Source of the DNA: Chitinophagaceae bacterium
GTDB taxonomy: Bacteria; Bacteroidota; Bacteroidia; Chitinophagales; Chitinophagaceae
Length of the DNA: 64,000 nt
Assembly (NCBI GenBank): GCA_016713085.1
Contig: JADJPV010000002.1
Coordinates: 682,001-746,000 of the forward strand
Direction: 5' to 3'
The position numbers were made by a program, and so were the translations under genes. Numbering within the stretch: position 1 is the stretch's first letter; the number at the start of each line of letters is the position of its first letter. This document shows positions 1 to 8,541 of this stretch, one piece after another. The notes below the pieces were generated by a model. It was given only the letters and a program-made list of their open reading frames with translations, searched no databases and was not told where the DNA came from.

Positions 1-1331
1 ACAACTACCTGCAGTTTAACGGGCTTAACCTGAAAGCTCTTATTGACAAATACGGTACGCCTATGAAGCTTACTTATCTGCCCAAGATCGGGATGCAGAT
101 TAAGAAGGCGAAAAAGATGTTTGAAACTGCATTTAAGAAACATAAGTATGAGGGAAAGTATTTCTATTGCTACTGTACCAAAAGCAGCCACTTTTCATTT
201 ATCGTAGAAGAAGCACTGAAGCATGAGATTCATCTCGAAACTTCTTTTGCTTATGATATTGAAATCATCAATAAACTCTACCAGAAAAAGAAGATCACTA
301 AAGATATCCAGATCATTTGTAACGGCTACAAGCAAAAAAGCTATGTAGCAAGAATAGCAAAACTGCTGAATACAGGCTTTAAAAATGTAACACCCATTCT
401 TGACAATACAGATGAGTTACAGATGTATAAACGAACAGTGAAAGTGCCATTTAAACTGGGTATCCGTGTTGCTGCAGAAGAAGAACCTACGTTTCCGTTT
501 TATACATCCAGGCTGGGAATCAGGGCAAGAGATATTCTTGAATTTTATGTAGATAAGATTGAAGGCAATGAAGACCGGTTTCAGTTAAAGATGCTGCATA
601 TCTTTTTGAATAAGGGAATTAAAGATGATATTTATTACTGGAGTGAACTGAATAAAGTAGTGAACCTGTATTGCCAATTAAAGAAGATTTGCCCTGAGCT
701 CGATTCAATCAATATTGGCGGCGGATTTCCAATCAAACATTCACTTGGTTTTGAATATGATTACCAGTTCATGATTAATGAAATTACAGGAACCATAAAA
801 AAGACCTGTAAAAAAGCCGGTGTACCTATGCCGAATATTTATACTGAGTTTGGCAGCTTTACTGTTGGTGAGAGCATGGCACATATCTATTCTGTGCTTG
901 GTCAAAAAACACAGAACGACAGGGAAAACTGGTATATGATCGATTCTTCTTTTATTACTACTTTACCAGACACATGGGGGATTGGCGAAAAATTCTTAAT
1001 GCTGCCAATCAACAAATGGGATAATGATTACCAGCGTGTGGTGCTTGGTGGTATTACCTGCGACAGTCATGATTATTATGATTCAGAAGAACATATTAAT
1101 GAAGTGTTCCTGCCAAAGCTGAATGGCGAAAGCCCTGAATCTTTATATGTTGGATTTTTCCACACCGGCGCTTACCAGGATCAGATCAGCGGATACGGAG
1201 GTATTAAACACTGCATGATTCCATCGCCTAAACATATTATTGTTGGACAGGATAAGAACGGTAAACTGGTTGACTGGGTTTATGCAAAGGAACAAACGGC
1301 ACAAAGTATGCTGAAGATTCTTGGATATTAA
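1..1331 (+). CDS. Arginine decarboxylase-like PLP enzyme (5' end outside window)
   Basis: Fold-type III PLP-dependent decarboxylase of the ornithine/arginine decarboxylase family, probably converting arginine to agmatine for polyamine synthesis in the cytoplasm. The frame is already open at base 3 (NYLQFNGLNLKALIDKYGTP, then MKLTYLPKIG), so the true start lies upstream and the ATG at 63 is internal. Visible family features are a lysine in CTKSSH near the N-terminus (candidate Schiff-base lysine), the glycine motif NIGGGFP near base 715 that holds the PLP phosphate, TCDSHD near base 1060 (the catalytic cysteine position), and GAYQDQISGYGG near base 1170. A strong terminator follows. Substrate choice (arginine, ornithine or another diamine precursor) is inferred from family resemblance only. 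Confidence 0.85.
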   Translation, partial: NYLQFNGLNLKALIDKYGTPMKLTYLPKIGMQIKKAKKMFETAFKKHKYEGKYFYCYCTKSSHFSFIVEEALKHEIHLETSFAYDIEIINKLYQKKKITKDIQIICNGYKQKSYVARIAKLLNTGFKNVTPILDNTDELQMYKRTVKVPFKLGIRVAAEEEPTFPFYTSRLGIRARDILEFYVDKIEGNEDRFQLKMLHIFLNKGIKDDIYYWSELNKVVNLYCQLKKICPELDSINIGGGFPIKHSLGFEYDYQFMINEITGTIKKTCKKAGVPMPNIYTEFGSFTVGESMAHIYSVLGQKTQNDRENWYMIDSSFITTLPDTWGIGEKFLMLPINKWDNDYQRVVLGGITCDSHDYYDSEEHINEVFLPKLNGESPESLYVGFFHTGAYQDQISGYGGIKHCMIPSPKHIIVGQDKNGKLVDWVYAKEQTAQSMLKILGY

Positions 1332-1349
1332 GATCATTTCTAATAAAAC

Positions 1350-1379
1350 AAAATGCCCTGCTTTTGCGGGGCATTTTTG
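1350..1379 (+). terminator. Intrinsic terminator after the decarboxylase gene
   Basis: A 12-bp stem (AAAATGCCCTGC pairing with GCGGGGCATTTT, one T-G wobble) closes on a TTTT loop and runs into a T-rich tail, 18 bases after the stop codon. Confidence 0.85.
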
Positions 1380-1544
1380 TTATCATCTGTATCGAAACTA
1401 AACTATAGAACAGGTTTTGAGCTCACCATAAAATGCTTTTAAATAAAAGGTCAGTAAGCCCCTCATCAGCTTTATTCTCCATTTGCAAATCTTAAGTTAC
1501 ACAATATTTGTAAGTTTATATATTAAAGTTTAAACAATCAACAA

Positions 1545-2015
1545 ATGACAAAATCAACCCAAATGAAGTTTTTTCTTACTGTTTCCTTAACAGTGATGTA
1601 TTACAGCTCAATGACTGCACAGTCAACCGAAGATTTGGTAAAAACAGCCGTAAACAACATGTTTACAGCCATGAAAAATGCGGATTCTGCCGGATTAAAG
1701 AATGTATTTTCCGAAACGGCTGTTTTGCAAACCATCAGCGGTACAAAAGAAGGGGAGACGGTGGTAAGAACTGAAATAATCAGTGATTTTGTTTCATTTG
1801 TTGGAAAAACTACGAAGGGTGATGCAGATGAACAAATTAGTTTTGGCGCTGTTCATATTGATGGAGCTCTTGCTAGTGTATGGACCCCGTATCAATTTTT
1901 TTATAAAGGCAAGTTTAGTCATTGCGGAGTAAACTCATTTCAACTTGTGCGAATAAAAGGCGAGTGGAAGATTCAGTACATTATTGATACCAGGAGAAAA
2001 GACAATTGTAAATAA
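1545..2015 (+). CDS. Secreted SnoaL/NTF2-like (DUF4440-type) protein
   Basis: A 156-residue protein with an N-terminal signal peptide (hydrophobic core FFLTVSLTVMYYSSMTA, probable cleavage after TAQ). The mature part has the NTF2-like pattern: an N-terminal helix (VKTAVNNMFTAMKNADSAGLKNVFSE), then strands ending in SFQLVRIKGEWKIQYIIDTRR, typical of the SnoaL/DUF4440 group. The fold is used for binding small molecules or as a structural domain, so no reaction can be assigned. The start could be the ATG at 1545 or at 1563; both keep the signal peptide. It stands alone, convergent with the next gene. Confidence 0.75.
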   Translation: MTKSTQMKFFLTVSLTVMYYSSMTAQSTEDLVKTAVNNMFTAMKNADSAGLKNVFSETAVLQTISGTKEGETVVRTEIISDFVSFVGKTTKGDADEQISFGAVHIDGALASVWTPYQFFYKGKFSHCGVNSFQLVRIKGEWKIQYIIDTRRKDNCK

Positions 2016-2030
2016 GCGAGCCTTATTGTA

Positions 2031-3278
2031 TTATTTCTTTTTGGAGCGATATTTTTTATTCACTTTCGGGTCATCAAAATATTTATTGGCATCTTTTGAA
2101 TTTATTTCCTGGATTTCTTCCAGCGGAACATCAATCAACTGTAACTGAATCTGCTTGAGATCTGTTTTCAGCTTTGTTGTTTTGAGGATAATGTCAGGAT
2201 CTTTTTCGCCAATTAAACCATTTTCAGAAAGAATATATTCTAACCTGCGGATGCTGGTTCGCACCATTGAAACCGAATTCTGGTCATTTACTTTATTAGG
2301 TGAAACGGCTTCTTTAACCGGTACCAATGTAACACCCACAGCTGGTAAAACACGGCCAATTGTTTTCTGACTGTCGTTGGTTGAAGTACTCAGAATTGTA
2401 CCAGCCAATGCGGTAGATGAGGAAGTCATATCAAATGCAATTCTTGAGCTCCTTGTCTTCCGGATTTTTTTATCGAGGGTGCGGAATGTAAATTTCAGTT
2501 GCTGAATGTATTTGTTATAGTCAGAAACAACCTTATCGTATTCCTGTTTTTTTAACGGATAGTTGATTGCATCACGAACAATCATTCTTACCAATGCGGT
2601 ATCCCTGTTTCTGAATTTGTCAGTACCAATAAACAGCAGCTTAAAGATTTTTACTTTTCCTGAATCATTGTCTTTTACAAAGTCATAAGGAATCCACCAG
2701 GCAAATTCATCGCCGCATTTAGTGATACTGTACAGCGATTTAACGGGAATACTGCTTTCAAAATTGATCATCTCAAGAGGGAAGTTCCCATTTTCACAGG
2801 AAAGCTGAAAGCGGATTGTATCACCTTCATCAACTGTAACCGGGCTTGAAACAGATGGTCTTATTTTGGAAGGAATGATTTCTGTATTGAAAAATACGAT
2901 GGTGAAAAAAGTATCCATTTTTTCAGAAGCTTTATTCAGATTCTGAACTCCCAGCTGCACTTTATATTCCACATCATATTTTAATTTACCCGAAAGGAAA
3001 TATGCTTTTTCTGCTTTGAATGTGAGTAAACCATTATCCTTGTTGATGCGTAAACCAAGAGGCGAATTTTTTAAATACCAGTAATAGTTACTCTGTTCTT
3101 TATTAATATCAAGTTTATAACTTAATGAGCTGTCTACATGTAATGTAAAATAGGGATTGAGGTTACGGATACGGAGAACCGTATCAACATCGGGAATATG
3201 AATCGTGTCAGTCTTTTCCTGCGCACTGATTTGCAACAGAAATAACAGGCTGAGACAAAGGGTAATTGTTCGTTTCAT
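2031..3278 (-). CDS. Secreted protein with cadherin/Ig-like segment, function unknown
   Basis: A 415-residue protein with a clear signal peptide (MKRTITLCLSLLFLLQISAQ, cleavage after SAQ). The first half resembles a cadherin-like or putative-Ig repeat (PLGLRINKDNGLLTFKAEKA). A second Ig-like stretch begins at VDEGDTIRFQLSCENGNFP. The C-terminal third is lysine-rich and predicted helical, with a positively charged end (KKYRSKKK). No catalytic motif was recognised. It is convergent with the SnoaL-like gene, with 15 bases between the stop codons. Function is not assigned. Confidence 0.7.
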   Translation of the reverse strand: MKRTITLCLSLLFLLQISAQEKTDTIHIPDVDTVLRIRNLNPYFTLHVDSSLSYKLDINKEQSNYYWYLKNSPLGLRINKDNGLLTFKAEKAYFLSGKLKYDVEYKVQLGVQNLNKASEKMDTFFTIVFFNTEIIPSKIRPSVSSPVTVDEGDTIRFQLSCENGNFPLEMINFESSIPVKSLYSITKCGDEFAWWIPYDFVKDNDSGKVKIFKLLFIGTDKFRNRDTALVRMIVRDAINYPLKKQEYDKVVSDYNKYIQQLKFTFRTLDKKIRKTRSSRIAFDMTSSSTALAGTILSTSTNDSQKTIGRVLPAVGVTLVPVKEAVSPNKVNDQNSVSMVRTSIRRLEYILSENGLIGEKDPDIILKTTKLKTDLKQIQLQLIDVPLEEIQEINSKDANKYFDDPKVNKKYRSKKK

Positions 3279-3330
3279 GTTGAATTGCGGCGAAGATACT
3301 TATCAATGGCCAAAGCAGTGTTAAGAGAAA

Positions 3331-3362
3331 TAAAAATCCCCGATGTGGAAACAAAGGGGATT
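3331..3362 (-). terminator. Intrinsic terminator of hsp20
   Basis: Read on the minus strand, AATCCCC pairs with GGGGATT across a 14-base loop and is followed by a T run. It lies 42 bases beyond the hsp20 stop codon. Confidence 0.6.
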
Positions 3363-3404
3363 AAACCAAAACCAACTGCTATAAAACAAGCTCTGTGCAA
3401 TTCC

Positions 3405-3836
3405 TTACTGAATGGTAATATTTTTTACAGGTTGCTTTTCTTCCCTGAGTTTTGGAAGTAATAATTTCAACAAACCGCTTTCATACTTCGCCTGTATGGC
3501 TTCCGCATTAATTTTATCATCCAGGTTAAAACTGCGTTTAAAACTCTGGAAGCTGAATTCTCTGCGTACCACTTTCAGGTCTTCATTTTTTGTTTCTTCT
3601 TTTTTCTCGTAACTGATAGTGAGTAAACCTTTGTCAACCGTAATATTAAAATCTTCTTTATTACGCCCCGGTACATTTAATTCTACATGATACGCTTCAG
3701 GCGTTTCAACAATGTTTGCAGCCGGAGTAAACAGGTTGTTGATTGTTTTACCAAAAGCCGGTAACTCATTGAAGAACTCATCAAAGAATGAATTGAGGTT
3801 TTTCTGAACGGGGTTGTGAACTTTTACCATTGTCAT
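3405..3836 (-). CDS. Hsp20/alpha-crystallin small heat-shock protein
   Basis: Small heat-shock chaperone (143 residues) that holds unfolding proteins in the cytoplasm. The alpha-crystallin domain spans roughly residues 38-135, with ETPEAYHVELNVPGRNKEDFNITV at its start, the A-x-x-x-x-G-L-L motif near the end (AKYESGLLKLLLPK), and a C-terminal tail EEKQPVKNITIQ with the I-x-I type anchor. Length is normal for the family. The start at ATG 3836 gives a two-residue lead into a second ATG. The upstream region (3840-3900) holds repeated AATGGTAT words that could be an operator. It is divergent from the bacilliredoxin gene, which fits a joint stress response. Confidence 0.92.
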   Translation of the reverse strand: MTMVKVHNPVQKNLNSFFDEFFNELPAFGKTINNLFTPAANIVETPEAYHVELNVPGRNKEDFNITVDKGLLTISYEKKEETKNEDLKVVRREFSFQSFKRSFNLDDKINAEAIQAKYESGLLKLLLPKLREEKQPVKNITIQ

Positions 3837-4007
3837 AGTATTTATTTTTTTAGTTTTAATGAATGGTATGGTATGATCAAATGGTATTCCATTCGATTTT
3901 TCAGGACATAACTTCTGTTTTGAAACAGTTTATCAGACAAAAAGTCAAGATTGTGTAAGATTGTGCGACAAAATTTCCTGTTTTGATTGCCGTTGCAACT
4001 TTTATTC

Positions 4008-4015
4008 TAATTTTG
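4008..4015 (+). promoter_or_regulatory. Bacteroidota-type -7 element (TAATTTTG)
   Basis: TAATTTTG matches the Bacteroidota consensus TAnnTTTG and lies 26 bases before the bacilliredoxin ATG. TTG triplets are present 18 and 22 bases upstream, near the expected -33 spacing. Confidence 0.45.
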
Positions 4016-4040
4016 TGCTGAATTAAAAACAATTTCAACC

Positions 4041-4457
4041 ATGTATCCAGCAGAGATAGTATTACCCATGAAGGGAGAAATGACAGATGGCGGTTTTGAT
4101 GAATTGCTCACACCGGAAGCAGTAGATACTGCTCTTACACAAAAAGGAACCAGCCTGGTTTTTATTAATTCAGTTTGCGGTTGTGCTGCAGGCAGTGCAA
4201 GACCGGGTGTATTGATGGCTGTGAGTAACAGTGCAAAACGTCCTGATCACCTGCTTACAAGTTTTGCAGGTTTTGATACAGATGCCATTAAAAAGATCCG
4301 TGAACATTTAATGCCTTATCCGCCAAGTTCACCGGCTATTGCATTATTTAAAGATGGTCAGTTGGTTCATTTTGTAGAGCGTCATAATATTGAAGGCCGC
4401 CCTGCACAAATGATTGCACAGAACCTCATTGGTGCATTTGAAGAACATTGTAATTAA
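4041..4457 (+). CDS. BrxA/BrxB-family bacilliredoxin (YphP/YqiW-like)
   Basis: Thioredoxin-fold protein of the bacilliredoxin family (138 residues), expected to remove mixed disulfides with a low-molecular-weight thiol such as bacillithiol from cytoplasmic proteins. The diagnostic CGC active-site motif is in VFINSVCGCAAGSARP (residues about 46-60), followed by the family-typical HLMPYPPSSPAIALFKDG and VHFVERHNIEG segments. Length is normal. The start ATG follows a Bacteroidota -7 element. It is divergent from hsp20, consistent with stress-response roles. Confidence 0.92.
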   Translation: MYPAEIVLPMKGEMTDGGFDELLTPEAVDTALTQKGTSLVFINSVCGCAAGSARPGVLMAVSNSAKRPDHLLTSFAGFDTDAIKKIREHLMPYPPSSPAIALFKDGQLVHFVERHNIEGRPAQMIAQNLIGAFEEHCN

Positions 4458-4490
4458 TCTTCTTCATAGTCAGTCAGTTCTTAATGAATT

Positions 4491-4519
4491 ACTCCTCCGG
4501 CTTTTATAGTCGGGGAGTT
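4491..4519 (+). terminator. Possible weak terminator after the bacilliredoxin gene
   Basis: ACTCC and CCGGC pair with GTCGG and GGAGT with a one-base bulge, followed by a broken T-rich stretch. The stem is imperfect, so this is tentative. Confidence 0.4.
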
Positions 4520-4688
4520 TATGTTTTAGTCAGAAACCCTTAGCCTGCTTTAATCAAAAGCCTTAGGATCGTTTCCTCCTTCTGTCTCATTTCTATCCTC
4601 TTTCTGGAAAAAGTAGTACATTTCTAGAGGAAGCGTTTGTTATCAGGTCTGAATTATTGAAAATAACAGTCCGCTAACTGCAAAAAAA

Positions 4689-6872
4689 ATGCGTATCAAC
4701 CCTGCTTTTAAAATCACATTAATTTACTGTGCTGTTGGTTTTTTGTGGATATATCTCAGCGATAGATTTCTGTTTCTTTTTTTTCAACTGAAAACTGAAA
4801 ATGACCAAATCATTTTTCAAAACATCAAAGGTTTCTTTTATGTAATTATAACAGGCTATCTGCTGTATGCTTTGATGAAGTCGTTTTATAAAAAAAATGA
4901 TGACAGGTTATCAGAGCTTGAAGTTAAGCAGCAACAGCTTTCTGCAATACAAACACTTACCAAAACCGGAAACTGGGAGTATGATATTTTGCAGCAAAAA
5001 ATAATATGGTCGGAAGTAACAGAGCAGATTTTTGAAGTTGATGCTTCTTATAAATTAAATCATGATTTTATTTTAACCCATCATTTAAAGCACAAAGAGA
5101 ATAAAGAGACCGTTCGTAATGCGCTGAAGGATGCAGAAGTGACCGGAGCATCATTTGATCTCGAACTGGAAATAGTTTCTGCAAAAGGAAATGAAAAGTG
5201 GATCAAGTTTGTTGGTAAACCTGTTGTGGAAAATAGTACCTGTATTAAAATCATCGGCTCCTACCAGGATATTACAGAGCTGAAAAATAAAGAAGAAAAG
5301 ATTATAGAGTTAAGCAGGCTTTACCATGTTATAACTGATGTAAATAAAGCAACTGTCCGCTTGAAAGATGAGCTTACTTTATTTAAGGAGGTATGTGAGA
5401 TTGCAGTAACTGTTGGTTTGTTCCGTATGGCCTGGATTGGTAAGGTAGATGAAGAAACACAGACAATAGTTCCCATTGTTCATGCCGGGGCAGAAGAAGG
5501 GTATCTTTCTCAAATCAATATAATTACTTATAAAGATGAACCGCTGGGAAGAGGCCCAACCGGCTCCGCTTTACGGGAAGGGAAGCATTTTGTTTGCAAT
5601 GATATCGAGACAGATCCAAGGGTACAACCCTGGCGTGATGCTCAGTTAAAACGTGGTTATAAATCTTCAATCTCGTTGCCAATTACAAAAGGGGGAAAGG
5701 TAATTGGTGCGTTTACTTTATACGCACCACAGAAGAATTTTTTCGACAATCAGGAAGTTGAATTACTGAAAGATGCAACAGCTGATCTTGCTTATGCATT
5801 GGAAAACATGGAGAAGGAGTTGCTTCGTCAAAAGGCTGAGTCAAACGTTCTGGAAGCTTTGGAACGGTACGATATTGTTTCAAAAGCTACAAGTGATACT
5901 ATTTGGGATTGGGATATTGAGAGCGGGACAATTTTTTACAACAAAGGAATTTCAAATGTGTTTGGGTATACAGATAGTGAGATAGTTAACACTTTTGCCT
6001 GGAAAGAAATGAATATTCATAAAGGAAATATCAGCCATGTAAAAAAGAAATTTAATGAAGTGTTTTATAACCGTGAACAGATTGTACAGTGTGAATACAG
6101 GTTTCGTTGTGCTGATGGCAGATATAAGTTTGTATTGGACAGAGCGTTTGTAAAATACAATGCAAATGGAGATCCATCACGGGTAATTGGAACAATGCAG
6201 GATATTACAAGTGAAATAGAGTATGAAATAAGAGTTGAAAAAGCAGTTATTACTACACAGGAGCAGGAACGTCTGCAGATTGGTATGGAGTTGCATGATA
6301 ATGTGAATCAGATTTTGTCTGTCTCACTTCTTTACTTAGGTATGATAAAAGAAAATAATGCAAATGGCCTTAATGTGGATGGTACCATTTCTAAAAGCGA
6401 ACAGTATATTAAAGATGCAATCAATGAAATCCGCAGACTGTCTCACGAACTTGCGCCGGTTTCGTTAAAGGATATTTCACTGCATGAAGCATTTGAAATT
6501 CTTACAAGCAGCATCAACGAAAACAAAAAAATCAGCATAAAGCTGCACATTGATCCGATGGATAAGAACCAGATGCCAGGCGACCTCAAAATTAATATGT
6601 ACCGGATTCTGCAGGAACAAATGAATAATATTGTGAAGTATGCAGAAGCTACTGAAGTAACCATCAGCTTAACTGCAGATGAAGATTTTTTCAGGTTAAT
6701 GATTGTGGATAATGGCAAAGGGTTTGAACCAAAAGTTAAGTCTAAAGGGATTGGATTGGAAAATATGCGGCGAAGGGCAAAATTATTTTCCGGAGAGTTT
6801 AAATTGAATACATCGCCGGGTAATGGCTGTGAAGTTATTGTAGAAATTCCCTTATTAAAAGAGCAGGATTAA
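4689..6872 (+). CDS. Membrane PAS-GAF-PAS sensor histidine kinase (HisKA_3 type)
   Basis: A 727-residue sensor kinase. Two N-terminal membrane helices (about residues 9-27 and 45-65) are followed by a PAS domain (about 85-195, ending YQDITELK), a GAF domain (about 205-375, with LPITKGGKVIGAFTLYAP), a second PAS (about 385-505, ending TMQDITSEIEYE), a NarX/DesK-type dimerisation domain with the phosphoacceptor His536 in MELHDNVNQ, and an HATPase domain with DNGKGF and GIGLENM. This class usually phosphorylates a LuxR-type response regulator, but no such partner lies next to it, so it is an orphan here. The sensed signal is unknown. Confidence 0.9.
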   Translation: MRINPAFKITLIYCAVGFLWIYLSDRFLFLFFQLKTENDQIIFQNIKGFFYVIITGYLLYALMKSFYKKNDDRLSELEVKQQQLSAIQTLTKTGNWEYDILQQKIIWSEVTEQIFEVDASYKLNHDFILTHHLKHKENKETVRNALKDAEVTGASFDLELEIVSAKGNEKWIKFVGKPVVENSTCIKIIGSYQDITELKNKEEKIIELSRLYHVITDVNKATVRLKDELTLFKEVCEIAVTVGLFRMAWIGKVDEETQTIVPIVHAGAEEGYLSQINIITYKDEPLGRGPTGSALREGKHFVCNDIETDPRVQPWRDAQLKRGYKSSISLPITKGGKVIGAFTLYAPQKNFFDNQEVELLKDATADLAYALENMEKELLRQKAESNVLEALERYDIVSKATSDTIWDWDIESGTIFYNKGISNVFGYTDSEIVNTFAWKEMNIHKGNISHVKKKFNEVFYNREQIVQCEYRFRCADGRYKFVLDRAFVKYNANGDPSRVIGTMQDITSEIEYEIRVEKAVITTQEQERLQIGMELHDNVNQILSVSLLYLGMIKENNANGLNVDGTISKSEQYIKDAINEIRRLSHELAPVSLKDISLHEAFEILTSSINENKKISIKLHIDPMDKNQMPGDLKINMYRILQEQMNNIVKYAEATEVTISLTADEDFFRLMIVDNGKGFEPKVKSKGIGLENMRRRAKLFSGEFKLNTSPGNGCEVIVEIPLLKEQD

Positions 6873-6969
6873 ATCTCTGCTTTTCCCGGCCTGTTAGTTT
6901 CCGATCTCTTACCTTACAATTGTATCAATCCGTTTTTTTCAAGTATCATTGCAACTCAAATTTTATTTC

Positions 6970-8263
6970 ATGTATCCCAATTTATATTATTTTTTTAAAG
7001 AAGTGTTTGGTGTTGAATGGGAATGGGCAAGATTCCTCAATTCTTTTGGGTTTTTTGTAGCACTCGCATTCATTGCAGCAGCAGTAGTTCTTGCCAAAGG
7101 ATTACAGCGAAAAGAGAAGATGGGATTAATGCAGCCCAAAGAGGAAAAACGTGTTTTTGGTAAACCTGCAACACCCTCTGAAATAATATTGAATGCATTA
7201 CTTGGATTCCTGATGGGATATAAGATTATCGGGGCTTTTATGAATGCAGGCGAGGGTGTTGATCCCCAGGCTTATATTTTTTTCATCACAGGGAAGCTGG
7301 GGAGCAGGTATGTTGTTAGCGCTTCTTTTTGGCGGATTAAAATGGTACGAAAAAAATAAGGAGAAAGCTGTTAAGCCCGAAGAAAGAATGATTCGTGTAT
7401 GGCCGCATGAAAGGGTAGGTGATATTACTGTAATGGCCGCCATCTTTGGGTTTGCCGGTGCCAAGGTCTTTCATAATCTTGAAAACTGGAATGATTTTAT
7501 TGCTGATCCAATCGGCGCATTGGTTTCATTCAGTGGATTAACTTTTTACGGTGGATTGATCTGTGCCGCAATAGCCATCATCATTTTTGCAAAACGAAAA
7601 GGTATTTCTATCCGTCACCTTGCAGATGCAATGGGCCCCACTTTAATGCTTGCTTATGCACTTGGACGTATTGGATGCCAGGTAGCTGGTGATGGCGATT
7701 GGGGAATTCCAAACAGTGCCTATATAGCTGATTCAACTGCAACAGTTCGTTTAGCAGAGCCGGGTGAGTTTCAAAAAGCTTTACAGAATAATCAGCCTTA
7801 CTTACAACAGGAGTTCAGAGGAGTTGCAAAGCTGGAAGATATTCCGCATGCTTCATTCAAAGCGCCTTCGTTTCTTCCTGTTTGGATGGTGGCATATACC
7901 TATCCGCATAATGTAAACAGTATGGGTATAAAATTGCCTGGATGCGATCAGCCTGAGCATTGTAATTATTTGCCTTTGCCTGTTTTCCCAACGCCATTTT
8001 ATGAAATAGTAGCTTGTTTACTGCTCTTTGGTGTATTGATTTTTGCCCGACCGAAAATAAAACTCGCAGGGGGCCTGTTCTCTCTTTATTTGATATTAAA
8101 CGGAATCGAACGTTTTTTTGTGGAAAAAATCAGGGTGAATACAAAGTACCAGGATCTTCCTTTTCAGCCAACACAGGCCGAATTAATCTCTCTTAGTTTG
8201 GTTATTCTTGGCGTTGTATTATTTTTTGTGAGCAAAAAGAAAGCTCAATCCGATTCAAAATAA
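6970..8263 (+). CDS. lgt: Prolipoprotein diacylglyceryl transferase (one-base frameshift)
   Basis: Inner-membrane enzyme that transfers a diacylglyceryl group from phosphatidylglycerol to the lipobox cysteine of prolipoproteins, the first step of lipoprotein maturation. The protein starts at MYPNLYYFFKEVFG (ATG 6970). The frame breaks in a T7 run (7277-7283). Removing one T joins DPQAYIF to SSQGSWGAGMLLALLFG and gives about 431 residues with many membrane helices and the Lgt signature ALGRIGCQVAGDGDWG. The C-terminal part FYEIVACLLLFGVLIFARPK is also typical. The insert between signature and C-terminus is long, as is usual in this phylum. An essential function makes a sequencing error the likely cause of the break. 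Confidence 0.9.
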
Positions 8264-8282
8264 AATTCCTGTCCAATTTTTC

Positions 8283-8308
8283 AAGGCTCCGGTTCCGGGG
8301 CCTTTTCT
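8283..8308 (+). terminator. Intrinsic terminator after lgt
   Basis: AAGGCTCC pairs with GGGGCCTT around a GGTTCC loop, followed by TTCTTTTT. It lies 20 bases after the lgt stop codon. Confidence 0.75.
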
Positions 8309-8467
8309 TTTTCCGCCTATCTCCATAATTGGCCTTTCCTACAGAAGTAAGTGTTTACCTGTAACATGTTTCTTGGCTGTCCGTCATATTACCTTCAATG
8401 AGTTTACCGAATATCAATATTATATGCCATTCAGCATTAAACAATGTACTATGTAAAACATAGAACC

Positions 8468-8475
8468 TACTTTTG
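8468..8475 (+). promoter_or_regulatory. Bacteroidota-type -7 element (TACTTTTG)
   Basis: TACTTTTG matches TAnnTTTG, 66 bases before the ATG of the outer-membrane barrel gene. No clear TTG at -33 was seen. Confidence 0.4.
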
Positions 8476-8541
8476 ACATGTAATATAAAACGACAGGTAC
8501 TCGTTAATCAATAAACCGAAACATCAAACCAAATCATCATC

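Noticed and set aside
3840..3900. AATGGTAT repeats upstream of hsp20 as a CIRCE-like heat-shock operator
   Set aside because: The repeats are irregular and do not match CIRCE or another known heat-shock operator; left as a remark in the hsp20 entry.
7277..7283. Programmed frameshifting in lgt and other genes with A/T runs
   Set aside because: Ten unrelated genes with both plus and minus one-base errors, and some runs of only four bases, fit sequencing error better.
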